Position numbers and translations under genes: made by a program
Notes under the pieces: generated by a model
Databases searched by the model: none
What the model was told of the DNA's origin: nothing
The model's input: the letters and a program-made list of their open reading frames with translations, nothing else
In this document: one piece after another, positions 54,353 to 63,898 of the stretch
How the letters are laid out: every line of letters begins with the position of its first letter
Position numbering within the stretch: position 1 is the first letter of the stretch
Origin: Sphingobacterium hungaricum
GTDB lineage: Bacteria; Bacteroidota; Bacteroidia; Sphingobacteriales; Sphingobacteriaceae
Direction of reading: 5' to 3'
DNA length: 64,000 nt
Assembly (NCBI RefSeq): GCF_015210005.1
Contig: NZ_MU158697.1
Coordinates: 620,001-684,000 of the forward strand

Positions 54353-56845
54353 TTATTTCTTTTTAGTCGGACTACTAAGCTCTGGTTTTTTCTTTCTGTT
54401 CGAATACGTATACCAAATGGCAAAACCTAAGCCTAAGACCAGAACAATCGACGCAATCAATGAAATAATTTCGCTAATACGCATGGATTCAGGAGCGAAG
54501 ATAAATTCAACTTTATGATTTCCTCCCGGTAATTGCAATGCTCTCAGCGCATAATCAGCACGGATAATCGGTACCTCATCCCCATCCACGTAAGCTTTCC
54601 ATCCTGCATCGTAATACACTTCAGAGAAAACGGCCAAAGCTGTCGTCGGAGAAGAATATTCGTAGCGCATCGTATCTGGATGATACGAAGTTAATTGAAT
54701 ATTTGCATTGGTTGGCACGCCAAGACGCGTCGTATCCAAGTTTGATTTAAATTGTTCGCTGACGAAGGCTTCCGTTTTCGGGTCAAAACTGCTAATCGCC
54801 TGCATCTCTTGTGCATCGTCTTTGACCATTGTCACTTTATTGACAAACCAAGCGTTGCCCGCTGCTGTACTGCGTCGCTGGATTTTTTCAGAATTATTCG
54901 AAGGGTCGCGCGTGATGATGTAGCGTACATTGAACATATCCAGAACATCTTCATTAATTGCTCCGTTAAATTGATGTTCCAAAATTTCTTGGAATCGCAT
55001 TAATTTAGCCGCATGATAGCCTCCTAAACTTTTGTGGAAATAGGACGCTCGCGCATCAGAGAACGGATTTGTTGTTAAATCCAATACACGATAGCTCAAA
55101 TCTTTGTCCATTCGGATTAATTGGTCAACTTCCCGCTCTTGAACATGCTGCACATCGCGAGGTTCGATAAACGAATTATCATTCAAGTAACGTTTATCAA
55201 CTTGCCATAAATCAATCAATGTCAATACTCCGACTCCAGCGATAAGAACCGTATACGAAATTTTATTTTTGATGTATGACCATACAAACCCAAAAGCAAT
55301 CAACACGATGAAAAATGAACGGTATGCATCTTTTGACGCTAAGTCTTTTCTATCTTTTATCAATGCAGATGCAATTTCATTGGCCATGTTTTGGTCACCG
55401 GTCTGCTGTTGCAATGTAGCTACAAAATTTTGGTGCGTAGATGGTTTGAAATTCAAAAACAAATCAGGAATAAACGCCACAAGCAGACATAAACCACCTA
55501 CGGCAATTCCTGTATATAAAACCTTTTTGTTTAAATTGATGATTTCCTGCTGGCGGGTAATTAATTCATTGATTGCCAAAACAGCTAATAATGGAATCAA
55601 AACCGCTGCTACGACTAATATAGACTCAACCGCTCTGAATTTATTGTACATCGGGAAATAATCGAAGAACAAATCCGAAATAAGTGGAAAATGCCGTCCG
55701 AACGAAAGCAGAAGGATTAATGCTGTCGCGGTAATAATCCACCATTTTAAGCGGTCTTTGACGATTACAATTCCTAAAATAAATAGGAAAATAACTGCAG
55801 CCCCAAAATACCAAGGTCCAGAAGTAAATGTCTTCTCTCCCCAATATGTCGGCATGCTTTGGGCAATCTGTACAGCTTGATTCTCTGGGAATCCGCTTTT
55901 GGTAAGAAGCTTCGCAATATTTGATTTCTCATCCAAAACGCCACCAGTTTTTCCTCCGTAAGCATTTGGAATTAAGAACGTAATGCTTTCACCGATTCCT
56001 TGCGACCAAGCGTAGGCATATTCTTTATCTAATCCATCAGTCTGTTTTCCCCCCTCATCGACTTTAGCAATATTGGCTTTCCCGCGAATCGTCGATTTGC
56101 TATATTCATAGGTAGGATACAAAACGGATGCATTTACCAAAACAGCCAAAACAACCGCGATTAATTGAACTCCCGTTGCTTGCGTAAAGTTTTTGAGCTT
56201 TTTATCCCGTATCGCATAATACAATTCAAACAGAACCAAAACTAACAAGGCCAGAAATAGGTAATACGTAACTTGCACGTGATTGGTTCGAATCTCCAAT
56301 GCCATGAACAAGGCCAATATAACGCCTCCCCACAACCTATTCCCGCGATAACACAAAATAACAGCACCTATAATCGGCGCCATATACGCAATCGCATAGG
56401 CTTTATTCATGTGCCCCGCTTCGATATAAATTAAATTATAGGATGAAAATGCCATAGCAATTGCACCCGCCGCAGCAAGCCAAGGCCGAATCCGCAGAAC
56501 CGAAAGCAAGAAATAGCTTCCCAATAAATACAGCAACAAGACATCAGCCGGCGCTGGAAAAACTGTACGAATTCCTCTGCCTATATACGTTGTAATATTA
56601 TTGGCATGTTCATACCAAATCTGATAAGTCGGCATACCACCAAACATGGAGTTCGTCCATAGTGGAGAATGTCCATCTTTCGCTTTATAATCAAATAGTT
56701 CTTTTTGACTTCCTTCAGCCTGAATAACATCACTTTGAGAAAGGATTTTGCCTTGCCAAATAGGTGTTAAATAGAAAACAATCAGGACTAAAAAAAGACC
56801 GATTATGATAAGATGAGTAGCGTTTTGCTTAAACCAATTTTTCAT
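54353..56845 (-). CDS. YfhO family membrane protein
   Basis: An 830-residue protein with about 12-14 membrane helices, related to glycosyltransferase-like (GT-C) membrane proteins: cytoplasmic start, helices such as NATHLIIIGLFLVLIVFYLT, a large loop (residues about 550-770) and a last helix (IISLIASIVLVLGLGFAIW) with a Lys-rich tail. YfhO in Bacillus affects lipoteichoic-acid glycosylation; in Bacteroidota the role is unknown. Single gene, converging on rnhB. Confidence 0.9.
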   Translation of the reverse strand: MKNWFKQNATHLIIIGLFLVLIVFYLTPIWQGKILSQSDVIQAEGSQKELFDYKAKDGHSPLWTNSMFGGMPTYQIWYEHANNITTYIGRGIRTVFPAPADVLLLYLLGSYFLLSVLRIRPWLAAAGAIAMAFSSYNLIYIEAGHMNKAYAIAYMAPIIGAVILCYRGNRLWGGVILALFMALEIRTNHVQVTYYLFLALLVLVLFELYYAIRDKKLKNFTQATGVQLIAVVLAVLVNASVLYPTYEYSKSTIRGKANIAKVDEGGKQTDGLDKEYAYAWSQGIGESITFLIPNAYGGKTGGVLDEKSNIAKLLTKSGFPENQAVQIAQSMPTYWGEKTFTSGPWYFGAAVIFLFILGIVIVKDRLKWWIITATALILLLSFGRHFPLISDLFFDYFPMYNKFRAVESILVVAAVLIPLLAVLAINELITRQQEIINLNKKVLYTGIAVGGLCLLVAFIPDLFLNFKPSTHQNFVATLQQQTGDQNMANEIASALIKDRKDLASKDAYRSFFIVLIAFGFVWSYIKNKISYTVLIAGVGVLTLIDLWQVDKRYLNDNSFIEPRDVQHVQEREVDQLIRMDKDLSYRVLDLTTNPFSDARASYFHKSLGGYHAAKLMRFQEILEHQFNGAINEDVLDMFNVRYIITRDPSNNSEKIQRRSTAAGNAWFVNKVTMVKDDAQEMQAISSFDPKTEAFVSEQFKSNLDTTRLGVPTNANIQLTSYHPDTMRYEYSSPTTALAVFSEVYYDAGWKAYVDGDEVPIIRADYALRALQLPGGNHKVEFIFAPESMRISEIISLIASIVLVLGLGFAIWYTYSNRKKKPELSSPTKKK

Positions 56846-56958
56846 GTAATTCGAAGAAGATTTGATTATAATTAAGGTTCAAAAATATAGAAATGATTTG
56901 AAATATACGCAAAATATCTATTTAGATGCAAAATTGGTTGTTTATGAAAAGAAATGAG

Positions 56959-58452
56959 CTACCAGCGCCCGCCAGCACCGCCACCGCCCGAGGAGCCACC
57001 ACCGAAGCTTCCGCTACTTCTTGATGAGGAAGAAGACGAAGACGAGCCTCCGCCGCTGCGCCCAGAGGAACTACCACCGCTCGAACTTTCGCTTTTTCGC
57101 GGAATCGTGAAAAACAGTTTAAACAAATGGTGCTTACAATTCGTGCATTCGTCATATTTCTCGCCCTTTCCTGCAGAAGAGTAAGATGCTGCTTGAATGG
57201 TTTTTGTTTTATTTAATTCTAAGGTATAATAATGGCATTCAGGGCATTCAGAAAACTTTCGGCTCTTATCCCAAGCAATCAGTTTTGTTTCGCTTGTTTT
57301 CGTATTTATCCAGATTTCATAGCGCAAACTTTTAATCGATTCTTCTTTTTGCTGTCCTTTATCGAGGTATTTTTTATCATTGGCCGGACTTGATGAACGG
57401 TTAATCCGTTGCCAATTTCCATTATTTTCTGGAGGAGAAAATCGATTTCTATTTTTGTTCATTCGATTTAAAATCAGCCCCAAATCAAACCAAGCTAAGG
57501 GAGTCAGCAACATCGGAACGAACACAAATCCAGTAAATTTTTTTAATGCTTTCTGCAAATCTTCTTCATCCTTAAAACTCTCGATAATGGATGAGCGACC
57601 TTTCGTGATTTTCATCGCCAATATGAACGACAGCAAGACAAAAGCGAAATATGGCAAATGTTTAAGCTGATAAACTTCCTCAACATTGTCAAAGACAAAA
57701 GCAAAAATAAATACGGAAAAGAACATCAAAATCAGCATACAGCCAATCCCTTGAAAGATTGCATTGACCCAAGAAACCTTCTTTTTCGTTCCTTTCAGTA
57801 GATAGACAATAATCAAATGAGCATACACATAGAATGCAGAAAACAGTACAAATAAAAACACTGTATTCATTAGCGCCAGATTCGCTCTGCTGAAAAAGGG
57901 CGTTGCTTCAGGCATCTGCAATCTCAATTCTTCAATGGTATTGGGCGACAATAGAATTTCTTCAATAAACGCAGTTGCTTCAATCAAGCCTGTATCGTAA
58001 TTTCCTTCTCGAAAATAGGGAACCAGATATTTCTCACCGATACGCTTCAAGTACGCATCGGGAATGATAGACTCCATTCCGTAGCCAGAAATAAATCGAT
58101 ATTCTCGCCTATTTTTCGCAATAAAAAGCAAAAGGCCGTTGTTCGATGCTTTTTTGCCTATCCCCCAAGCATTGAACAGCTCCAATGCAAACTCAAAATC
58201 GCTGTCGCCAACATAATCATTCACAACAACGATACAAAATTCAGCGCCCGACAAGCTATCGATATTTTGAATTTGCTGATTCAGTGCCGAAACCGTGTAA
58301 TAGTCCAAAATGTTGTCTGGATTACTAACAAAAAATTCTTGGCCTTCCTCTTTGGGATAAGGAACTGAACTTACAGAATATTGAGCCAGCGCATGTGTAC
58401 AATAAAAAACTGTAAGGAAAACGAATAGAAGTTTGCTGAAGACTTTAACCAT
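56959..58452 (-). CDS. TPM-domain membrane protein with zinc-ribbon-like and Ser/Gly tail
   Basis: A 497-residue protein: signal peptide, a TPM domain (about 36-160; LDYYTVSALNQQIQNIDSLS, FIAKNRREYRFISGYGMES) that is often periplasmic, four hydrophobic segments (about 190-330), then a pair of Cys-x2-Cys motifs (CPECHYYTLEL and CTNCKHHLFKL) like a zinc ribbon, and a C-terminal Ser/Gly-rich end (SSSSRSSGSFGGGSSGGGG). It lies 7 nt after ktrA, on the same transcript as ktrB-ktrA. The YgcG/TPM family has proposed roles in photosystem repair or stress; here it is unknown. Confidence 0.85.
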   Translation of the reverse strand: MVKVFSKLLFVFLTVFYCTHALAQYSVSSVPYPKEEGQEFFVSNPDNILDYYTVSALNQQIQNIDSLSGAEFCIVVVNDYVGDSDFEFALELFNAWGIGKKASNNGLLLFIAKNRREYRFISGYGMESIIPDAYLKRIGEKYLVPYFREGNYDTGLIEATAFIEEILLSPNTIEELRLQMPEATPFFSRANLALMNTVFLFVLFSAFYVYAHLIIVYLLKGTKKKVSWVNAIFQGIGCMLILMFFSVFIFAFVFDNVEEVYQLKHLPYFAFVLLSFILAMKITKGRSSIIESFKDEEDLQKALKKFTGFVFVPMLLTPLAWFDLGLILNRMNKNRNRFSPPENNGNWQRINRSSSPANDKKYLDKGQQKEESIKSLRYEIWINTKTSETKLIAWDKSRKFSECPECHYYTLELNKTKTIQAASYSSAGKGEKYDECTNCKHHLFKLFFTIPRKSESSSGGSSSGRSGGGSSSSSSSSRSSGSFGGGSSGGGGAGGRW

Positions 58453-58459
58453 CCTTCAA

Positions 58460-59146
58460 TTATTCCCCCTTTTGGATTAAGCGTTTGATATCCGAAAACT
58501 CTCCGAATAAAACGAGCAAATCGTTTTCATTGAGTAACGTATCGGATTTTGCGATTCCGGAAGCCTCCTTGATTGGCATGGATTTGCCTTTTTCATTTGT
58601 ATCTAAAAAGTGCACTGTGGTCAATACAATCACTTTAAATTTATTGGTTAAATCGGCTTCTTTCAGCGTCATTCCAACATATTTTGATGGAACTTTTGTT
58701 TCGATAATGCTGTACTTATCCGAGATTTTGAATGAATCGACAATGTCAATATTATCCAAGCGCATCGCCAAACGTTCGGCAGCTTCTTCTTCGGGCATAA
58801 TATATTCATCAATGTTCATGGCTTCGAGCACGGTTTTTTGCAAATCAGAAACCACCCGCCCAATGACGCGCTTCACGCCCAGCTGTTTGATTAATGCGGT
58901 CGTCAATAATGAAGCGCCTTCATCTTCGCCAATCGCGACAATAACCGCATCGCTTTCTTTCAACGGCAACGAGCTCACCGCTTCACGGTCGGTCGTATCC
59001 AAACAAACCGTATGCGTAATTTTGTCTTTCAGTTGTTCCACAATGACGATGCTTTTGTCCGCAGCGATAACCTCATGCCCCAATTCCGTCAGATGCGTTG
59101 CAAGTGAACGTCCAAAATGTCCTAAACCAAGTACAATATATTTCAT
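58460..59146 (-). CDS. ktrA: KtrA-type potassium uptake regulatory protein (RCK/TrkA domain)
   Basis: A 228-residue cytoplasmic protein: Rossmann RCK_N domain (LGLGHFGRSLATHL; TTDREAV), a linker, and TrkA_C. It is a single RCK module, as in KtrA, not the doubled one of E. coli TrkA. It would bind nucleotide and gate KtrB. Its ATG abuts the ktrB stop codon with no gap. Confidence 0.93.
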   Translation of the reverse strand: MKYIVLGLGHFGRSLATHLTELGHEVIAADKSIVIVEQLKDKITHTVCLDTTDREAVSSLPLKESDAVIVAIGEDEGASLLTTALIKQLGVKRVIGRVVSDLQKTVLEAMNIDEYIMPEEEAAERLAMRLDNIDIVDSFKISDKYSIIETKVPSKYVGMTLKEADLTNKFKVIVLTTVHFLDTNEKGKSMPIKEASGIAKSDTLLNENDLLVLFGEFSDIKRLIQKGE

Positions 59147-60934
59147 TTAAAATAAAATCTTTTCCGATGGATAAATATAACTTTTGTTTTTTGTATTCTT
59201 TATAAACGCCACAAGCAACGTCAAGGTTCCAACGCGTCCGACAAACATTGTCAGCATCAATATTAATTTACTTGCAGAGCTCAACGAACTGGTAATTCCT
59301 AGGCTCAATCCACAAGTCGTGTACGCAGAAACGGATTCGAAAAGCAATTCCACCATTCCTACATTTGGGTCACTAAAATTTAACAAGATAAAACAAATGG
59401 TAATGCTTACGATGGAAAGCAGGATAATAGCGAAAGCTTTGCTAATGGATTCAGAAGCAATCCTTCTTTTGTAAATTTCAATCGATTCTTTTCCTCTTGC
59501 TAGCGCAATGACATTCAAAAAAGCAATAGCTACCGTCGTTACTTTGACACCACCACCGGTTGAACCTGGCGAGGCACCAATCCACATCAGCGTCACCACC
59601 ATAATCAAGGTCGGATTGGCCAAAAAATTAATATTCACGCTGTTAAAACCTGCCGAGCGCGACGTATTCGCCATAAAAAAGGATGTTGCCCATTCTCCGA
59701 AAGCACTTTTGTCTTCCGTCAATGTATGCTGCTGTTCCAGAAAGTAATAGGAAATCGTCGCCAATACGATAACAATAATATTGCAGAGCAAAATGAACCT
59801 CGAATTAAAACTGAAAATCTGAGGTTTGTATTTATAATTCTTTTTTAGAAATAACTTGCAGATTATGGCTGAAAATTTCGCTTTAAAATAGGTGTAAAAA
59901 TTGAAAACAGTTCCGAACCCTAAACCTCCAAAAACAAAAATCATTGCCAAAGCAATCTGAAAAGAATAATTGAACCGATAATTTTCTCCCTGAATACCAT
60001 CTTTTAAGATTGTAAATCCTGAATTACAGAATGAGGATATCGCATGAAATGCCGCAAAGAAAATTCGGTCGCCCAAGGATTCGAATAGCGTAGAATCTAG
60101 TGTAAAAAAGATAAATAGCCCTCCAATAAATTCGAATAGAAGCGTGATGAAAATAATGGTCAACAAAGTTGAAATCACAGAATTCAACTTATTCTCTCCT
60201 AAAATTTCACCGAACATCAATTGATTTTTGAATGAAAATCCGCCAGAGAAAAAATAACCAAAAAATCCGGTAAAGGTCATGATTCCCAAACCGCCAATCT
60301 GGATAAGCAACATAATGACCGTCTGTCCGAACACAGAAAAATTCGTCGAGATATCCGTAACAGACAAACCTGTGATGCAGACAGCGCTAGTCGCCATAAA
60401 AAAAGCATCGATAAAACTCAAAGGCGCTTCGATGGTCGTTTTGGGAAGCATCAATAAAACTGCACCTAAAATAATCAACCCTAAGAAACTGATGACGAAT
60501 AGTATCGTTGGGTTGAAATAGAAATTATCGAAGAATAAACTGTTTTTTGATAATTGGACAAAAAAGATAAATGCTATTCCGAAATAAATCCATTCATCTT
60601 TCTCTAGAAAAGACAAGAAAGGAACATGCGTAAATCGCTGAAAAAGAATAATTAAGAAATAAATAATAACCGCGATTCCAGGATAATTACTCGGTGTGAG
60701 TTTTCGGCTTGAGAAAATAGAAAATACCGTAATTAAGGATTCAACAGTGAAAAGCACATAGAATAAGGACAGGACTAATTTGCGGGAAATCTTTCCGATT
60801 GCTGGGTCAGTAATGTATCCAACATGCGCAATTACCATGAACGCACAGACCAAACTTAAATAGAACAGAATCCTATCGACTACCTTAACGCGATACTTAA
60901 AAACGTACTTGAAAAAACTGATAATCGAGTCCAT
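59147..60934 (-). CDS. ktrB: TrkH/KtrB-type potassium uptake channel, N-terminally extended
   Basis: A 595-residue membrane protein. The four selectivity-filter loops are visible: TSAVCITGLSVTD, SSFCNSGFTIL, NTSRSAGFNSVN and SAYTTCGLSLGIT. The typical KtrB is about 450 residues; here the first ~140 residues add four hydrophobic helices before the channel domain, which begins around PTILFVISFLG. Potassium, perhaps with sodium, is the likely ion. A promoter at 60941-60974 leads to the ATG at 60934. Confidence 0.93.
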   Translation of the reverse strand: MDSIISFFKYVFKYRVKVVDRILFYLSLVCAFMVIAHVGYITDPAIGKISRKLVLSLFYVLFTVESLITVFSIFSSRKLTPSNYPGIAVIIYFLIILFQRFTHVPFLSFLEKDEWIYFGIAFIFFVQLSKNSLFFDNFYFNPTILFVISFLGLIILGAVLLMLPKTTIEAPLSFIDAFFMATSAVCITGLSVTDISTNFSVFGQTVIMLLIQIGGLGIMTFTGFFGYFFSGGFSFKNQLMFGEILGENKLNSVISTLLTIIFITLLFEFIGGLFIFFTLDSTLFESLGDRIFFAAFHAISSFCNSGFTILKDGIQGENYRFNYSFQIALAMIFVFGGLGFGTVFNFYTYFKAKFSAIICKLFLKKNYKYKPQIFSFNSRFILLCNIIVIVLATISYYFLEQQHTLTEDKSAFGEWATSFFMANTSRSAGFNSVNINFLANPTLIMVVTLMWIGASPGSTGGGVKVTTVAIAFLNVIALARGKESIEIYKRRIASESISKAFAIILLSIVSITICFILLNFSDPNVGMVELLFESVSAYTTCGLSLGITSSLSSASKLILMLTMFVGRVGTLTLLVAFIKNTKNKSYIYPSEKILF

Positions 60935-60940
60935 GAATCA

Positions 60941-60974
60941 CAAACTTATAGATTTTAAATAAGATTGTCAGCAA
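60941..60974 (-). promoter_or_regulatory. Promoter of ktrB
   Basis: On the minus strand: TTG (60972-60974), 23 nt, then TAAGTTTG (60941-60948), 6 nt before the ATG. Confidence 0.5.
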
Positions 60975-61006
60975 TGGTTTTTTGCCGAACCTTGCATAAA
61001 GGTTAA

Positions 61007-62797
61007 TTATTTTTCCTCTTTATCGTTCTTTTTGAAGATTCCCTTAATAAAACTACCTGTTTTCTTCAGCGCGCCCTGTGTTTCTTTGCTAGCATTTTTC
61101 ACATCCTTCGCTGCGCCCATCAATCGCGCTTCGCGTTCTGGACTGATGCCGGCACATTGCTTAATCCCTTCTAGCAAACTTTGCCACAACGTTTTGAAGA
61201 ATGTATGCTGAGGGTTCCGTGTGTAATTTATTTTCCCGGTGTGATATACCTCGTTTGCATCAGGGTTGCTATCATTGATGATGATGTTATTCACAATAAA
61301 TGAAATCACTTTTTTAGAAGATTTCTTCTCGGCGTCAGGCTCGTTCAGCAGTTTGATTTTTAGATTATCATAATCGAAGCGGAAATCGCCCCAATTTTTT
61401 GTATCCGTACCCTGCATATCGAAACGCACACTTTTTACATTGCCGGAGGCAATTTCAACATTCAAAAGTGGTCTTAAGATTTTGTTATAAGCCGTGGCTT
61501 GCATTGGACCTAAGGAACCTTTGTAGGTATAAAATCCTGTTTTGCTTAACATGTCAAATCCAAACTGCGCTTTTAACGTTCCAGATTTCATGATTTTTGC
61601 GGTCAAATCAGCTCGCATAAATTTGTCTTTGCTCAATCGCAGGCTGTCGTTCGTCACATTTGTCAAAATTCCCGTCGCATGATTGAAGGTGATGATACCT
61701 TCCTGGTTGTATTTTGCGCTGAACTCGCCATACAGAATATCCACATCATCTACATAAACCGTATCAATCGACAGCAAACTTTTCATTTTCATAAGCTGTT
61801 GGTGCGGAGAATTGCCGATTTTATTTTTTGGAACTTTGCGAAAGCGTTTATCGTTGTACAGGCTGACCGCACCGCTTTTCAGCTGAACAGATTTCGCAAC
61901 AGTAATTTGATTGTCCAAAAGCTGTTTCAAATCAATATTATCGATTCTCACCGTATCAAAATTCATAACCGCCATCGTGACATTCTGGTTCTTTGTTTTG
62001 AAGAAATTGGCTTTGCTCATTTTTGGAGCATAAGATACGCGTGTCAGCAATAAATTTTTCTTCTGCGTATTCAATCTCAAATCTTCAAAACTCGCCTTAT
62101 AAATGTCGTCCGGCATTTCATAAGCGAATTTCGGAACATGAATATCCACCATTTTGGTATAAAACAAACGGCTAGAATCGTTAATGGATGTTTCATCCAA
62201 TAGCACATCATGTATGTTGATGTTTACGCTATCCAATAAAATATCGCTGGATTTCCCGTCAGCTAACTTCGTGAATTTGAATTTGAAATTATCGATTTTA
62301 ATATCTTTTACACTGATTGAACTAAGTACATCTTGCACGCTTTCATACAATGTTTTCTTAGGCTTTGTCGAAATCGTATCGTTGTAAGCGTGGTATTCAT
62401 TGACTAAATGAATATCCGCATTTTCAAGAATAATGGTATTGATGCTTAGCTTCTTATTTGTTAAAATATTCATCAAGCCGAATCGGCGGATTTTCAATGC
62501 ATCCAATTTGATATTGAACTGATTGTTTGGGGCTTCTTTGGCCAATACTAATTTCGCATAGACCGCAGAATCAGGAATCAAATGCGCGTTTTTTAAGGTC
62601 ACATTTCCCAATGCAAGGTTCAGGTCTAAATCATCGTAGGTTAATGTATACAATCCATTGGTCGAATTATGGATAACGTCCTTCAATTTCTGTTCGACAA
62701 GTGGTTTCCAATTATTGGCAAAATACCACGACACACCGATAATGATTACGATTAAAACGCCTAAACTGATTAAAATCCACTTCCAAACTGACTTCAT
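61007..62797 (-). CDS. AsmA/DUF748-like envelope protein
   Basis: A 596-residue protein with one N-terminal membrane helix (ILISLGVLIVIIIGVSWYFA) and a long periplasmic beta-strand region (YDDLDLNLALGNVTLKNAHL; FRFDYDNLKIKL), typical of AsmA-like proteins, which are thought to help lipid transport between membranes. The C-terminus is charged (GSFIKGIFKKNDKEEK). Single gene. Family level only; a more specific role is not claimed. Confidence 0.8.
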   Translation of the reverse strand: MKSVWKWILISLGVLIVIIIGVSWYFANNWKPLVEQKLKDVIHNSTNGLYTLTYDDLDLNLALGNVTLKNAHLIPDSAVYAKLVLAKEAPNNQFNIKLDALKIRRFGLMNILTNKKLSINTIILENADIHLVNEYHAYNDTISTKPKKTLYESVQDVLSSISVKDIKIDNFKFKFTKLADGKSSDILLDSVNINIHDVLLDETSINDSSRLFYTKMVDIHVPKFAYEMPDDIYKASFEDLRLNTQKKNLLLTRVSYAPKMSKANFFKTKNQNVTMAVMNFDTVRIDNIDLKQLLDNQITVAKSVQLKSGAVSLYNDKRFRKVPKNKIGNSPHQQLMKMKSLLSIDTVYVDDVDILYGEFSAKYNQEGIITFNHATGILTNVTNDSLRLSKDKFMRADLTAKIMKSGTLKAQFGFDMLSKTGFYTYKGSLGPMQATAYNKILRPLLNVEIASGNVKSVRFDMQGTDTKNWGDFRFDYDNLKIKLLNEPDAEKKSSKKVISFIVNNIIINDSNPDANEVYHTGKINYTRNPQHTFFKTLWQSLLEGIKQCAGISPEREARLMGAAKDVKNASKETQGALKKTGSFIKGIFKKNDKEEK

Positions 62798-62863
62798 AAA
62801 TATCTAATTACGGATTTAAAACAACGATTTTATAATTATGTTTTTACACACTAATTTAAATAA

Positions 62864-63784
62864 TTAATTTCGAGTGTTTTGATTGTGAAAGATACTTAAA
62901 TAACTTTCATATCTCGAATTTTCAATCTCACCATTTTCAACCGCTTCTAAAACCACGCAACCCGGCTCATTGATGTGCCTACAATTATGGAATTTACATT
63001 GGTTCAAAAGCGCTCGCATCTCTGGAAAATAATGAGAAAGTTCGCCTTTCTCAATATCGACCACGCCCAACTCCCTGATTCCTGGAGAATCCACGATAAA
63101 GCCTCCATTAGGCAATTCAATCATTTCTGCGAATGTTGTGGTGTGCTTTCCTTTGTCAGACCATTCCGAAATATTTCCTGTCTTCAGATTGCTATCTGGA
63201 ATTATAGCGTTAATCAAAGTACTCTTGCCAACGCCCGAATGTCCTGAAACCAAAGTAATTTTATCTTTCAAAAGCGCCTGGATTTGGTCAATATTTATAT
63301 TTTCCAAAGCCGAAACTTCGTAACAATCGTAACCGACATGTTGGTAAATTGCTTTGTATTCCTGCAAGATTTCCAATCCTTCTTTTGAAAACAAATCCAA
63401 TTTATTGAACACTAAAATTGCCGGAATGCTATATGCTTCTGCTGTGACCAAAAAACGGTCAATAAATCCGAGCGAAGTTGGTGGCGAAGCCAATGTGACA
63501 ACCAATAGTGCCAAGTCAAGATTCGACGCTAGAATTTGGGTTTGTTTAGATAGATTAACCGACTTTCGGATAATGTAATTTTTGCGCTGTTCAAGTTCAT
63601 GGATTACGCCTACATTCTCATTTGGTTCTAGGTCGAAAACCACCCTATCGCCCACAGCGATTGGATTTGTGGATTTGATGCCCTGTGTTCTAAATTTTCC
63701 TTTAATCCTACATTCATAGCTAGAACCATCTTCCGCCAAGACTTGATACCAACTTCCCGTTGATTTAGTAACTAAACCCCTCAT
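62864..63784 (-). CDS. rsgA: Ribosome small-subunit-dependent GTPase A
   Basis: A circularly permuted GTPase of 306 residues that checks 30S maturation. An OB-fold precedes the G domain; motif order is G4 (NKLD 127-130), then G1 (GHSGVGKST 181-189), then G3 (DSPG 232-235). The C-terminal zinc site is C263, C268, H270, C276 (CKFHNCRHINEPGC). ATG at 63784; divergent from polA. Confidence 0.96.
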   Translation of the reverse strand: MRGLVTKSTGSWYQVLAEDGSSYECRIKGKFRTQGIKSTNPIAVGDRVVFDLEPNENVGVIHELEQRKNYIIRKSVNLSKQTQILASNLDLALLVVTLASPPTSLGFIDRFLVTAEAYSIPAILVFNKLDLFSKEGLEILQEYKAIYQHVGYDCYEVSALENINIDQIQALLKDKITLVSGHSGVGKSTLINAIIPDSNLKTGNISEWSDKGKHTTTFAEMIELPNGGFIVDSPGIRELGVVDIEKGELSHYFPEMRALLNQCKFHNCRHINEPGCVVLEAVENGEIENSRYESYLSIFHNQNTRN

Positions 63785-63865
63785 TTACAAAAACCCCCAT
63801 TTAAACCACTTTGCATGCTACAAAAGTCGCAAAAATTTATTAATCCTTTCATCTATTGAAATTAT

Positions 63866-63873
63866 TACCTTTG
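63866..63873 (+). promoter_or_regulatory. Putative -7 box of polA
   Basis: TACCTTTG on the plus strand, 25 nt before the GTG start at 63899. The -33 element is unclear. Confidence 0.4.
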
Positions 63874-63898
63874 TGATAAACACTAAAAATCAGATTTT

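Noticed and set aside
56286..56298. GGTTCGAATC, resembling a tRNA T-loop
   Set aside because: It lies inside the YfhO coding sequence, and no cloverleaf with matching arms can be drawn around it.
58485..59150. 221-codon plus-strand open frame antisense to ktrA
   Set aside because: It covers ktrA almost exactly on the opposite strand, lacks recognisable domains, and ktrA is a clear RCK protein with matching codon context.
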